Virus record (IMG/VR): IMGVR_UViG_3300042556_001041
Location: 1 to 47,757 of that record
Source of the DNA: a virus
Reading direction: 5' to 3' (one strand)
DNA length: 47,757 nt
Part shown: in pieces, positions 36,441 through 44,459 of the stretch
Position numbering within the stretch: position 1 is the stretch's first letter
How the letters are laid out: every line of letters begins with the position of its first letter
Notes under the pieces: generated by a model
Databases searched by the model: none
Seen by the model: the letters and a program-made list of their open reading frames with translations, nothing else
Told to the model about the DNA's origin: nothing
Program-made: the position numbers and the translations under genes

Positions 36441-37067
36441 TTATCCTCCGAACCCGGTCAGGCGAGACAGTAGCGAGGTCGCCTTGGCGGCCTGCGGGAC
36501 AGCGGCGGCGACCTTGGGGGCGGCGCCCTTGACGACCTTGGCGGCGGCCTGGATCTGTGTCTTGGCCTTGCTGGCCACGGCGGCAACCCCGGACAGTCCC
36601 GGCAGCGCCTTCCCGATGGCATCCAGCGGGATCTTGATGGTGGCCGCCTCGACGAACCGGACCTCCTCTAGTTGCAGGGTGAACACGAAGTCGGAGCCCG
36701 TCGCCGTCTCGCGTGGGCTGTCGATGCTGCGGATCGCCATGTTCTTGTAGAGCCGCAGGCCCGTGTCGACGGTGACCAGTTCGGAGCGGTCGATGGCCTC
36801 GTGCAACCGCTCGAACGCCTTGCCCGTTCGGTTGGCGTCGAAGATGGCGCCGAATGCCACGTCCAGCGGGTTGCGAGGCGGGGCATAGGCAATGATCCCG
36901 TTGACGCTCAGCGAGTAGGCGCCGGGCCGGACGTGATCGGTTACGTCGCTGCCCCGCTCCACCCGATGCCGGGTCACCTCGGCGGATCGGGTGTGCTGCT
37001 GCGATAAACAGGCGTCGAGCTGCATCGTCCCGAAGTGCGGCAGCGGGAAGGTGATGATGGTGGCCAT
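36441..37067 (-). CDS. Dit-like/LysM-position baseplate protein (208 aa)
   Basis: MATIITFPLPHFGTMQLDAC then RHRVERGSDVTDHVRPGAYS with SLSVNGIIA: the Dit-like N-terminal domain. The C-terminal ~60 residues are Ala/Lys-rich helix (KAKTQIQAAAKVVKGAAPKV). Links tail tube end to baseplate. Follows the tape measure, as usual. Confidence 0.8.
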   Translation of the reverse strand: MATIITFPLPHFGTMQLDACLSQQHTRSAEVTRHRVERGSDVTDHVRPGAYSLSVNGIIAYAPPRNPLDVAFGAIFDANRTGKAFERLHEAIDRSELVTVDTGLRLYKNMAIRSIDSPRETATGSDFVFTLQLEEVRFVEAATIKIPLDAIGKALPGLSGVAAVASKAKTQIQAAAKVVKGAAPKVAAAVPQAAKATSLLSRLTGFGG

Positions 37068-37076
37068 GATCCCTCC

Positions 37077-38921
37077 CTAAAAACCGGCTGCGGGTCGGAG
37101 TTGCGGCGCTGCCCGGCCAGCGGTGACGGCGGTTCTGGCGACGGTCGGGTTGTTGGTGGTCACGCTGATCGGGCCGCCGTTGTAGGTGACGTTGCTCCTG
37201 TTGCTGGTGTTGGCGGCGCTGGTCCCTCGCCGTGACGCATCAGCGCCAGGGGTGAGGCCGAGCAACCCGAGGGCCGCCGACCCACCCGGCAGCATGGCCA
37301 GCGCCGACATGATCGCCGGGCCGATGCCCTGCACCTTGGCGATGATGCCGTTGATCCACCCGGCGGCGGCGTTGTAGGCGCCCTGGAACGCCCCGCCGAT
37401 GGCGCCGATGATCCCCGGGGCGATAGCCGTCAGGAAGGCGACGCCCTGATTGAATAGGGTCTGAACCAGCGTCCAGAAGGCTGACAGGGCCGTGCTTGGC
37501 TGTTGCCAGACGCCGGCGAAAAACTCGACGAAGGCCAGCACCGAGGCGGCGGCCGTCGTGAAAAACGTCCCGATCACCGGACCGAGCCAGGCAAACGCTG
37601 CCCCGATGCCGTCCATGACGAGCGATGCGAACGAGGCCAATCCCGGCCCGATGACCGCCCATGCGGCGCTGAACGACTCCAGCATCCCGAACCAGAAGTC
37701 ACTGACGATGGGGGCGGCGAGCCGGAAGAATGCGACGACGCCATCAACCGCCGCAGCGAAGGCCGGGAATTGCTGGGTCAGCCCGCCGATGACGGATTTG
37801 CCGCCGGTGGCGAACTGGTAGATGTCCTCAGCCAGCAAGCCGACGGCGATGATCAGCGCCCCGATGCCGGTCGCCATCATGGCCCCACGGAATGACGTGC
37901 CCATGAGCTTAGCGGCGAGGCTGGCGACGGTGGCGGATTTGGCGAGGCCGTAGAGGCCTTGGGCGATGGCGCCGATCTTCCATGCAGCGAAGGCCAGACC
38001 GGCGATGCCGACGGCCTTGGTCATCCATCCGATGTTCATGCGAACGAAGTCGATGGCCTTGCCGAGGCCCTTGCCGACGCTCTCGGCCATGCTGTCGCCG
38101 TTGCCGGTGGCCGTGACCATCTCGGCAGCGGCGGCCTTGAGGGCGTCGAGCAGACCACCCGACCCGACCTTGCGGGCGAGGCGGCCGGCGTTGTCTTGCA
38201 GGTTGCTCATCATGCCGGCGAGGGTTTTAGCCTGCCGGGCCATGCCGCCTGCGAATTGGTTTTTGCCGAGGTCCGTCAGGTACTGCTCGATCTCTTTGCT
38301 GTTGATCCCGACCGTCTTGGCGACGCCCCGGAACGTGAAGGTGACTTGATCGCCCTGCTTTTTGGAGCGGATGCCGAACTCTTTCAGGCGCTCGAACTCG
38401 CCAGTGGCGGCGTCGGCGACGGCCTCGATCATCTGCATCAGGGGCTTGCCCATGGCCGATGCCGTGTTTCCGTAGGCGGTGAGGGCCTCCTCGGACGGCT
38501 CCAATCCGAGGTTCTGCAACTTGATGAAGGCGTCCGTCACCTGGCCCAGTTCGTAGGGCGTGGTGGCGGCGAACTTCTCAATCCGCCCGAACGCTGCCGA
38601 CGCTGCCGCCTCGGAGCCGGTCGCCGTGACGAGGGCGGCGTTCAGGCGCTCAAACTCGGCATTGCTGGATCCGATGAACCGGGCCACGCCGGACAGAGCC
38701 TGGAACCCGAGATAACCGGCCACGAGCGTCCGCAGGCTGCCGGCGAGGTTTCCGAGGCCCGCCGACGCCGAATGCGCCTGCGTGTTGAACTTGCCGACCT
38801 GATCGCCGGCAGCCTTGGCCTTGGCCTTGGTCTGATCCAGCGCCTTGTTGACGCCGTCGACCTTCTTGGTGTCGCCCTGAAAGACGAACTTGACGACCAA
38901 CTCCCGGAGGAAGGCGCTCAT
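37077..38921 (-). CDS. Tail tape measure protein (614 aa)
   Basis: Sets tail length and may form a membrane channel. N-terminal FVFQGDTKKVDGVNKALDQT with a Lys/Ala coiled coil, then LVAGYLGFQALSGVARFIGS (tape-measure domain). Several hydrophobic segments (GIAGLAFAAWKIGAIAQGL, ATGIGALIIAVGLLAEDIY, IIGAIGGAFQGAYNAAAGW). At the usual ~0.15 nm per residue this predicts a tail near 90 nm. Its ATG overlaps the stop of the frameshifted chaperone (ATGA). Confidence 0.93.
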   Translation of the reverse strand: MSAFLRELVVKFVFQGDTKKVDGVNKALDQTKAKAKAAGDQVGKFNTQAHSASAGLGNLAGSLRTLVAGYLGFQALSGVARFIGSSNAEFERLNAALVTATGSEAAASAAFGRIEKFAATTPYELGQVTDAFIKLQNLGLEPSEEALTAYGNTASAMGKPLMQMIEAVADAATGEFERLKEFGIRSKKQGDQVTFTFRGVAKTVGINSKEIEQYLTDLGKNQFAGGMARQAKTLAGMMSNLQDNAGRLARKVGSGGLLDALKAAAAEMVTATGNGDSMAESVGKGLGKAIDFVRMNIGWMTKAVGIAGLAFAAWKIGAIAQGLYGLAKSATVASLAAKLMGTSFRGAMMATGIGALIIAVGLLAEDIYQFATGGKSVIGGLTQQFPAFAAAVDGVVAFFRLAAPIVSDFWFGMLESFSAAWAVIGPGLASFASLVMDGIGAAFAWLGPVIGTFFTTAAASVLAFVEFFAGVWQQPSTALSAFWTLVQTLFNQGVAFLTAIAPGIIGAIGGAFQGAYNAAAGWINGIIAKVQGIGPAIMSALAMLPGGSAALGLLGLTPGADASRRGTSAANTSNRSNVTYNGGPISVTTNNPTVARTAVTAGRAAPQLRPAAGF

Positions 38922-39145
38922 CGTTTCGCCCCCATCTCGGCAATCTTTGCCGCCTCGTCCTCTATCTCGGCCTCGATGTCGAGGGCCTCATTTGCCAGAA
39001 CCAGATCCAGATAGGACCACTCCCGGCGGATCTCCGTCAGCGACGCCTTGCCGCTCATCCAGACACGCCAGACCGGCCACGGCAGATCCGGCGGGCACTC
39101 GATGGTTACGGCTTGAGGCCGAGCCCGAGACTGCCGAGGGCGTCG
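38918..39145 (-). CDS. Tail assembly chaperone, -1 frameshift extension
   Basis: Second frame of the tail chaperone, reached by a -1 shift at the TTTTTTC heptamer (39151-39145). From the slip it reads open for 75 codons (PPDLPWPVWRVWMSGKASLT, then YLDLVLANEALDIEAEI) to a TGA overlapping the tape-measure ATG. The joined product is 203 aa: 128 from the first frame plus 75. It could alternatively start at an internal ATG (39057) as a separate 46-aa protein. Confidence 0.8.
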   Translation of the reverse strand, partial: RRPRQSRARPQAVTIECPPDLPWPVWRVWMSGKASLTEIRREWSYLDLVLANEALDIEAEIEDEAAKIAEMGAKR

Positions 39146-39528
39146 AAAAAACCGTTGTGCTTGATCACCTCGGCACAGAGCCGGAACATATCACCGTAGC
39201 GCCCGACGAAGTGCATGGCGAACACGTCCGATGCCTTGCCCTTGCCGACGACGACGACGACGCTCAGCAGATCCTTGACCAACCGCACGACCTCCGGGGC
39301 GTCGAGGGACTGGCTAAGGGCCTGCGCCGCCTGCACGACGGTCTGATCAATCAGGGCGTCGGCGTCACCGTCACCGGCCTTGCCACGGGCGACGGCACCG
39401 ACGGCAACCGCCGGCCCGACGATCTTGGCAAGGCGGGCGATGATGCCGAGGCCCCGCTCGGGGTCAAACCGCATCACGTCGTAGGACTGATCACCGATCA
39501 CGACGTTGTGGATGGCGTCTTGGCTCAT
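39106..39528 (-). CDS. Tail assembly chaperone, unshifted product (140 aa)
   Basis: MSQDAIHNVVIGDQSYDVMR then ARLAKIVGPAVAVGAVARGK; helical, in the standard position between tail tube and tape measure. The slippery site lies 13 codons before its stop. Products of this type coat the tape measure during tail assembly. Confidence 0.85.
   Translation of the reverse strand: MSQDAIHNVVIGDQSYDVMRFDPERGLGIIARLAKIVGPAVAVGAVARGKAGDGDADALIDQTVVQAAQALSQSLDAPEVVRLVKDLLSVVVVVGKGKASDVFAMHFVGRYGDMFRLCAEVIKHNGFFDALGSLGLGLKP
39145..39151 (-). promoter_or_regulatory. Programmed -1 ribosomal frameshift site
   Basis: Minus strand T TTT TTC read in the zero frame as GGT-TTT-TTC; a canonical X-XXY-YYZ slippery heptamer. 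The -1 frame is open from here to 38918. Only the heptamer was established; no downstream pseudoknot was modelled. Confidence 0.85.
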
Positions 39529-39953
39529 CAGTTACCGCCCTCGGCCCAGTTGAGTTCGCCCGTCTCGAACACCCACTCCCGAACGTCGGCTTCCCGGCCG
39601 AAGTTGGCGGCGGGCGGCTTGACGCACCAGGCGACCGAGGCGTTGTAGACGCTGGTCCCGTTGATGTCCTTGACGAGGATGGGCACGGCCCCGGCGTTGC
39701 CGAGTTCGTCGAGCTTGGCGATGGCCGTCAGGGCCAGGTTGGCGGCGCTGGTCTGCATCAGGGAGAAGGTGAACCGGCCCGAGCGGTTGTTGGTCTTGCT
39801 GCGGGTGTAATCGGCGCCGTCGGTGCCAACCTGCAGGGTGAACGTGTCCTCGTTGCGCTCGATGCTCACCATATCGCCGTCGGAGAACCCCGAGAGGATC
39901 GCCCCGCCGACGATGCAGCAGACCTGCTTGGCGTCATACGTTTTGGTTGCCAT
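39528..39953 (-). CDS. Tail tube protein (141 aa)
   Basis: TYDAKQVCCIVGGAILSGFS then DGDMVSIERNEDTFTLQVGT and GADYTRSKTNNRSGRFTFSL: the DUF3277-type tube of contractile tails. Directly after the sheath gene, 12 bases apart. Confidence 0.92.
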   Translation of the reverse strand: MATKTYDAKQVCCIVGGAILSGFSDGDMVSIERNEDTFTLQVGTDGADYTRSKTNNRSGRFTFSLMQTSAANLALTAIAKLDELGNAGAVPILVKDINGTSVYNASVAWCVKPPAANFGREADVREWVFETGELNWAEGGN

Positions 39954-39965
39954 TGCTGTGTCTCC

Positions 39966-41291
39966 TTAGATCGAGATGACGCCGGTGAGGGTGGCGGTGT
40001 GGATGGCCCCGGCGAACGTGCCGGCGAACTCCACGTCGGGGAGGATGCGGTTGCCTCGGTTGGCGGTGGACACGTCAGCGACCAGCGGCGTGGTGACCGT
40101 CGGCGCCGGGTTGGCGGCGAGGATGCCTTGGCCGACGGCATCGGTCAGCACCGAGCGGACGATGGACTCGATGATGCCGACGCCGGCATCGGTGTACGGG
40201 ATCTTGACCACGTCGACGAGTTGCTGGAAAATCCGCTCTTGCAGGCGGGCGTGAATCCAGTCCTCACCCCGGATCAGGTCGAGGTAAGTGCCGGATGCCG
40301 CCGTGCCGAAGGTGGTCACGTCGACGCCGCCGATGGTGCGGAACAGGTTGACGTTCTTGGCCAGGGCGTTGGTAACCTCGGTGTCGGTGTAGTTGCCGGC
40401 CGTGATGCCCGCCAGCGTCTTGTAGGCCCACGTCTCGGAGCCGGCGTCGTATGGGAACAGCTTGCCCATGAAGGCGCCGTCGGCGTACTGATCAGCGGTG
40501 GCGTGGTAGATGGCGGCCGACCGGCGGTAGTTCAGGGCCTCCAACAGGGCGGCGAGGTCGGTGCTGGTGGCGTCGAGGGTCGTGCTGTCGTTGGTGCGGA
40601 ACACGGCCATTTTGCGCTGGGCTTCGATCCATGCGGCGGCGCTCATCTTGTCGTTGACGGTCGTGCTGGTCAGCAGCAGGCCGTACCAGTCGTCGTCCTC
40701 CAACTGGATCTCGGCTAGTTCCGAGGCGGCGGTCACGGCGGCCGTGCTGGTGGCGATGGTGGCCGTGGCCTGCGAGGCGCCGAGCGTGACGACGGCACCA
40801 GCGACGGACAGGTCATAGCCGGCCTCGCCCGTGATGGTCAGGACACGGTTGGAGCCGCCGCCGACGGTGACCGAGGCGACGCCGTCGATGGCGCTGATCG
40901 CCGTGTCGATGGCGTTCATCGTGTCGAGGTGACTGGTGGCGTAGGTCACTGCCACGGGCGCACCGTTGACCGTCACGGCGAACACGTTGGCGGTGATCAG
41001 GTCGCCGCTCAGCGTGATCGTCTTGACGCCGGCCACGTTGGCGGCCCGTTTGCCGATCTTGAGGCGGGCGACCCGAGGCGACTGGGCAAAGACGGCGCTG
41101 GCCATCTTGTACTCCACGTCGGAGGTGGCGAAGTCGGCGGCGACGCCCGTCAGGCTGGTGTAGGTGCGGGTCCGCTCGCTGGGCCAGGTGGCCGTGGTCC
41201 CGACGATCAGGGGCACGCCGAATCCGGCTTGCGTGACCGTGGCCCCGCTGGTGCTGATCGTGACTGATACGATTTCGTCAATGGCGCCCAC
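39966..41291 (-). CDS. Contractile tail sheath protein (DUF3383-like, 441 aa)
   Basis: GTG 41291 behind AGGAGG. Opening SVTISTSGATVTQAGFGVPL; later WYGLLLTSTTVNDKMSAAAW, YKTLAGITAGNYTDTEVTNA with NALAKNVNLFRTIGG, GEDWIHARLQERIFQQLV and ILPDVEFAGTFAGAIH. This pattern is the DUF3383 sheath of short myophages. It defines the phage as contractile-tailed. Confidence 0.93.
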   Translation of the reverse strand: MGAIDEIVSVTISTSGATVTQAGFGVPLIVGTTATWPSERTRTYTSLTGVAADFATSDVEYKMASAVFAQSPRVARLKIGKRAANVAGVKTITLSGDLITANVFAVTVNGAPVAVTYATSHLDTMNAIDTAISAIDGVASVTVGGGSNRVLTITGEAGYDLSVAGAVVTLGASQATATIATSTAAVTAASELAEIQLEDDDWYGLLLTSTTVNDKMSAAAWIEAQRKMAVFRTNDSTTLDATSTDLAALLEALNYRRSAAIYHATADQYADGAFMGKLFPYDAGSETWAYKTLAGITAGNYTDTEVTNALAKNVNLFRTIGGVDVTTFGTAASGTYLDLIRGEDWIHARLQERIFQQLVDVVKIPYTDAGVGIIESIVRSVLTDAVGQGILAANPAPTVTTPLVADVSTANRGNRILPDVEFAGTFAGAIHTATLTGVISI

Positions 41292-41304
41292 GGCAGCCTC
41301 CTGT

Positions 41305-41826
41305 CTATTCGATGGTGTAGGGGACGGGCTCGCCGTCGTCGTAAGTCGCCGTGCCGGTCACGGTTTCGATGTAGCCGACCGTCTCGGTTGATGTGTCGGC
41401 GAGGGCAAACACGGGGTCAAACTGGGCTCGTTCCTCGTACCGGGACTGCAAGAGCCCGGTCAGGTTGCGGACCTCGCCTTGGCTGACCACCGACAGGCAT
41501 TGGGCGGCGAGGATGTCCCGCACGTCGTAGCGGTCGAGGCCAGCGCAGGCGTCATGGGCGAGGCTGACGGCGTCGGAGCCGAACACGTCGACGCGGATCG
41601 TCAGGTGCCGCAGGGCGAACCGGGTGATCACGCCGTCGGCGTCGGAGTCGATGCGCTCCTCGTCGTAGACGCCCCGGCGCATGATGGCCAGGGGGCGGTA
41701 GACGACGGCGTAGGGCGGCGATGGCCGAGGGGCGTCTTGGTAGGCGTTGATGATCTTGCCGTCGGCGAGGCCGGTGGTCAGGGCGACCCAGCCCCGAACG
41801 GCGCCCATGATGGCGGGGATGTTCAC
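41305..41826 (-). CDS. Tail terminator/neck protein (173 aa)
   Basis: From GTG 41826 (GTGA overlap with the gene before). VRGWVALTTGLADGKIINAY then PRPSPPYAVVYRPLAIMRRG: the LIC_12616-like neck terminator pattern. It caps the tube-sheath assembly at the head side. A longer frame start at 41934 would intrude on the neighbour. Confidence 0.8.
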   Translation of the reverse strand: MNIPAIMGAVRGWVALTTGLADGKIINAYQDAPRPSPPYAVVYRPLAIMRRGVYDEERIDSDADGVITRFALRHLTIRVDVFGSDAVSLAHDACAGLDRYDVRDILAAQCLSVVSQGEVRNLTGLLQSRYEERAQFDPVFALADTSTETVGYIETVTGTATYDDGEPVPYTIE

Positions 41827-42185
41827 GGCGCATCCTCCGGCAGATCCACCAGGGCGGCGTATGACTTGTAGTGCTCCAGGCTGGTGTAGGCCTGCCGCTC
41901 GGACCCGACTACGACCCACGTGTAGCCGTCCCATGCGAACGTGTCGCCCTTGGTGCCGGCGTGCTCATCGGCGGGCCGCAGTTGGCTGTCGCTGTAGACC
42001 TTGAGCGATGCCGTGGTGCGGATGGCCTCGGGTAGCCGGCGGATCTCCCGCTCGGTCATGGGCTGGACGGATGCCGGGACCGTGATGGTAGATGTGCTGC
42101 CGTCGATCCAGTCGCCATCAATGAACTGGCCGGCGGCCGTCCGGGTGACGGTGAGGGTCGAGAGGAAGCGGGCCGGCAGTGCCAT
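41823..42185 (-). CDS. Head-closure/neck protein (120 aa)
   Basis: MALPARFLSTLTVTRTAAGQ then TITVPASVQPMTEREIRRLP and SLKVYSDSQLRPADEHAG ending in a beta-rich part. Its size and place between connectors and terminator fit a head-completion protein; the family is not certain. Confidence 0.7.
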   Translation of the reverse strand: MALPARFLSTLTVTRTAAGQFIDGDWIDGSTSTITVPASVQPMTEREIRRLPEAIRTTASLKVYSDSQLRPADEHAGTKGDTFAWDGYTWVVVGSERQAYTSLEHYKSYAALVDLPEDAP

Positions 42186-42188
42186 GGT

Positions 42189-42659
42189 CTACTCCCTGAT
42201 CTTCTTGAACTTGACGGTGTCCCGCATGATGCCGCTGTCGACGAGTGGGTCGTTTTTGCCCTTGATCTCGACGGTGGCCGGGGCATTGGGGGGCGCCGTC
42301 CAGTCGTTGATGGTGTATTTCACGTCCGAGGCCTGAATGGCCCCGAGGGTCTGCAACGCCTGATCGACGCTGAGCCCGTCCCTGACCACCGAGGCAAACA
42401 CCTTCTCAGCCAACCGGCCGTACTTCTGCTCGTGGGCGGCATAGTTCGTGGCCATGAACGGCCGTGCCGGCACGCCGTCGTCGCCGAACTCGTTGCGGAG
42501 GGCGATCTCAGCGATGCTGGCCCCGTCGTCGGCGTTCGGGTGCGGCCCGTCCTCCTCGAAGATCCCGACCTCGACGCCGGCCCCGTCCATGTGGGTCAGG
42601 CCGGCGAGGGCGGCGCCCCATCCGGCATCCATGTCGGAAACGGTGACGTTGCGGGCCAT
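42189..42659 (-). CDS. Neck/morphogenesis protein (156 aa)
   Basis: VEVGIFEEDGPHPN, SIAEIALRNEFGDDGVPARP with FMATNYAAHEQKYGRLAEKV, and NDPLVDSGIMRDTVKF. This layout (RPF...., then PL-DSG-MR) is that of phage virion-morphogenesis/tail-completion proteins of the gpG/HK97 gp10-like type. Confidence 0.78.
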   Translation of the reverse strand: MARNVTVSDMDAGWGAALAGLTHMDGAGVEVGIFEEDGPHPNADDGASIAEIALRNEFGDDGVPARPFMATNYAAHEQKYGRLAEKVFASVVRDGLSVDQALQTLGAIQASDVKYTINDWTAPPNAPATVEIKGKNDPLVDSGIMRDTVKFKKIRE

Positions 42660-42661
42660 GG

Positions 42662-43069
42662 TCAGGCGTCCTCGTCCGTCTCGGCGGCAGGGGCGATCAT
42701 CTCGGCCCCGGCGAAGATGCTGGAGCGGAATGCGGCGAACTGTTGCCCGTAGCCCGTGGCGTCGAGGGCGGCCATGGATTGCGCCACGGCGTAGCTCACC
42801 GACGCATCGCCGACCGATTCTGACTGGACAGCGGACGCCGTAGCGCCCTGCCGTGCCCGAAGGGTCAGGATGTGGCAGGCCAGCAGGGCGGATGCCCGGT
42901 CGTAGTAGGCGTCGGCGGTCACGTCGTCGGTGACCTCGGCGGCAGACCAGCGGGCGGCGTCGATCTCGTCCTGAGCCAGGCCGATGGCCGTCGTCACCGT
43001 CTCGTCACTCACGGCGGCAAGGTCGGTGGCGAAAAACCGGACCAACTCGATGATGTCGGCGGTGGCCAT
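42662..43069 (-). CDS. Head-tail connector (DUF4054-like, 135 aa)
   Basis: IIELVRFFATDLAAVSDETV then AYYDRASALLACHILTLRAR and SVSYAVAQSMAALDATGYG QQFAAF near the end: helical adaptor pattern of myophage connectors. Overlaps the upstream gene by one base. Confidence 0.8.
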   Translation of the reverse strand: MATADIIELVRFFATDLAAVSDETVTTAIGLAQDEIDAARWSAAEVTDDVTADAYYDRASALLACHILTLRARQGATASAVQSESVGDASVSYAVAQSMAALDATGYGQQFAAFRSSIFAGAEMIAPAAETDEDA

Positions 43070-43419
43070 CAGATCGGCACCGATCGAATGGAGACCTGCG
43101 ACAGGCCGGCAGCCAGGGCCGCATTTGACCGCAGGGCGACCCTCCGCAGGCCGGCAGTCGTCGACGGGTCGATGGTGACGACCTTGTTGGGGCCGGAGAC
43201 AACAGACAGAGCGACGTTGGCGGCGTTCGTGACGGTGAAAAACGCCCCGGCATCGTCGACTGAGAGGATATGGCAGAGGGTGCCGGCGAATGGCGTGGGG
43301 AACACGAGGCCGACAATCCGGGTGCCCATCAGGTCAACGGCGGCGGAATCGGTGACGGTGCCAGGGAACACGGCCGGCGTCTCGAACAACCGAGGAGCGA
43401 AGTCGTTAATGCTGGCCAT
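43069..43419 (-). CDS. Hypothetical structural protein (116 aa)
   Basis: MASINDFAPRLFETPAVFPG then TDSAAVDLMGTRIVGLVFPT and a VNIDPSTTAG-like beta region. Probably a small capsid or neck protein by position; no family recognised. Three bases after the preceding stop. Confidence 0.6.
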   Translation of the reverse strand: MASINDFAPRLFETPAVFPGTVTDSAAVDLMGTRIVGLVFPTPFAGTLCHILSVDDAGAFFTVTNAANVALSVVSGPNKVVTIDPSTTAGLRRVALRSNAALAAGLSQVSIRSVPI

Positions 43420-43422
43420 GGG

Positions 43423-43728
43423 TTACCGTCCCCGCTTTTTCGGTTTGGTTTCAGTCGGGCCGTCGGTCGTCGCCGTCTCGGTCGGGCCGATCTCGGTCAC
43501 GGCAGGCGGTGCGGCGAAGGTCTCGGCGACGGGCTCGACGGGGCGGGCCACGGGCAGGGTCGGAATGCTGGTGTCGCGGGTGGCGTAGGTCGCCCGGCCG
43601 GTGGTGACGAAGGCCCTGGCGAGGCTTTCGGGGATGGTGTAGGTGATGCCTTGGGAATAGGCGCGGACGGTGACGCCATCGGGGGATCCCTTGGCGGTCT
43701 GCGTCATGGTCACGTCGAACATGCTCAT
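43423..43728 (-). CDS. Hypothetical structural protein (101 aa)
   Basis: MSMFDVTMTQTAKGSPDGVT then VRAYSQGITYTIPESLARAF: a compact beta domain, then a low-complexity Thr/Pro/Glu tail ending KPKKRGR. Such short proteins often accompany the capsid gene. Function not known. Confidence 0.6.
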   Translation of the reverse strand: MSMFDVTMTQTAKGSPDGVTVRAYSQGITYTIPESLARAFVTTGRATYATRDTSIPTLPVARPVEPVAETFAAPPAVTEIGPTETATTDGPTETKPKKRGR

Positions 43729-43781
43729 CGGTCAGTCTCCTGACAAGGCGGCCCCGCCATCGCTGACGGGGCCGCTTGGGG

Positions 43782-44219
43782 TTAGGTCGTGGCCGTGCCG
43801 GTGCCGGTGGCGGCATCCGGGGCATGACGCAAGGCGCCACCCATGGCCGTGATGCCGACGAGGGCCGATGCCGTGCCGGTTTCGGTCAGAGTGACGAGGT
43901 TGTACCGCTTCCGGGGTCGGATGCTGATGCGGTAGGCCTTGTTGGCCTCGGCCGATGCGTCGAGCGCCGAGATGTCCTGCAACAGGATGTCGGTGGCGCT
44001 GACGGCGGTCAGGCCGGACGCTGCGGTCGTGTCGCTGTGCATGATGCCGATGGTGTACTTGTTCGAGGCGTCGAGGCTGCAAGCGCCGACGGTGAACAGG
44101 AAGTCCACCGTGCCATTGGTGTCCTTGGCGTCGAACATGGTCGTGGTGACCGCGGCCGCCGTCAGGGTCTGGGGCGCCAGCAACTGCTGAACGTCCGAGT
44201 TCTGGAGGGTGCTATTCAT
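43782..44219 (-). CDS. Possible capsid decoration protein (145 aa)
   Basis: MNSTLQNSDVQQLLAPQTLT then FDAKDTNGTVDFLFTVGACS and LLQDISALDASAEANKAYRI; beta-rich, Thr/Ala-rich. Position after the major capsid and head-fibre genes suggests decoration or structural role; not certain. Confidence 0.6.
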   Translation of the reverse strand: MNSTLQNSDVQQLLAPQTLTAAAVTTTMFDAKDTNGTVDFLFTVGACSLDASNKYTIGIMHSDTTAASGLTAVSATDILLQDISALDASAEANKAYRISIRPRKRYNLVTLTETGTASALVGITAMGGALRHAPDAATGTGTATT

Positions 44220-44230
44220 CGTGTGCCTCC

Positions 44231-44449
44231 TTAGGTGGCGATGATGCCGACGCCCCGGAGAGCGGCGAGGATGCTGTTGATTGCGGTTCGGGCCTCAGCG
44301 TCGGTGGTAGCCCCGCCGGTGGGGTTGGTGATGGCCGACGCCTGCGTCCCGGAGTTGGGGGTGATGGTGCCGCCGGTGGCGATCCGAAGTTCGCCGCCGA
44401 CGACCCACTCACCGCCGCCCTGTTCCATGCGGTTGGTGGTGTTGCTCAT
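44231..44449 (-). CDS. Head fibre-like protein (72 aa)
   Basis: From ATG 44449 with GGGGG upstream. MSNTTNRMEQGGGEWVVGGE then TGGTITPNSGTQASAITNPT, and the ending EARTAINSILAALRGVGIIA, which is common in short phage head-fibre or trimeric tail-spike-foot proteins. Immediately after the capsid gene. Confidence 0.72.
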   Translation of the reverse strand: MSNTTNRMEQGGGEWVVGGELRIATGGTITPNSGTQASAITNPTGGATTDAEARTAINSILAALRGVGIIAT

Positions 44450-44459
44450 GCTGTCCCCC

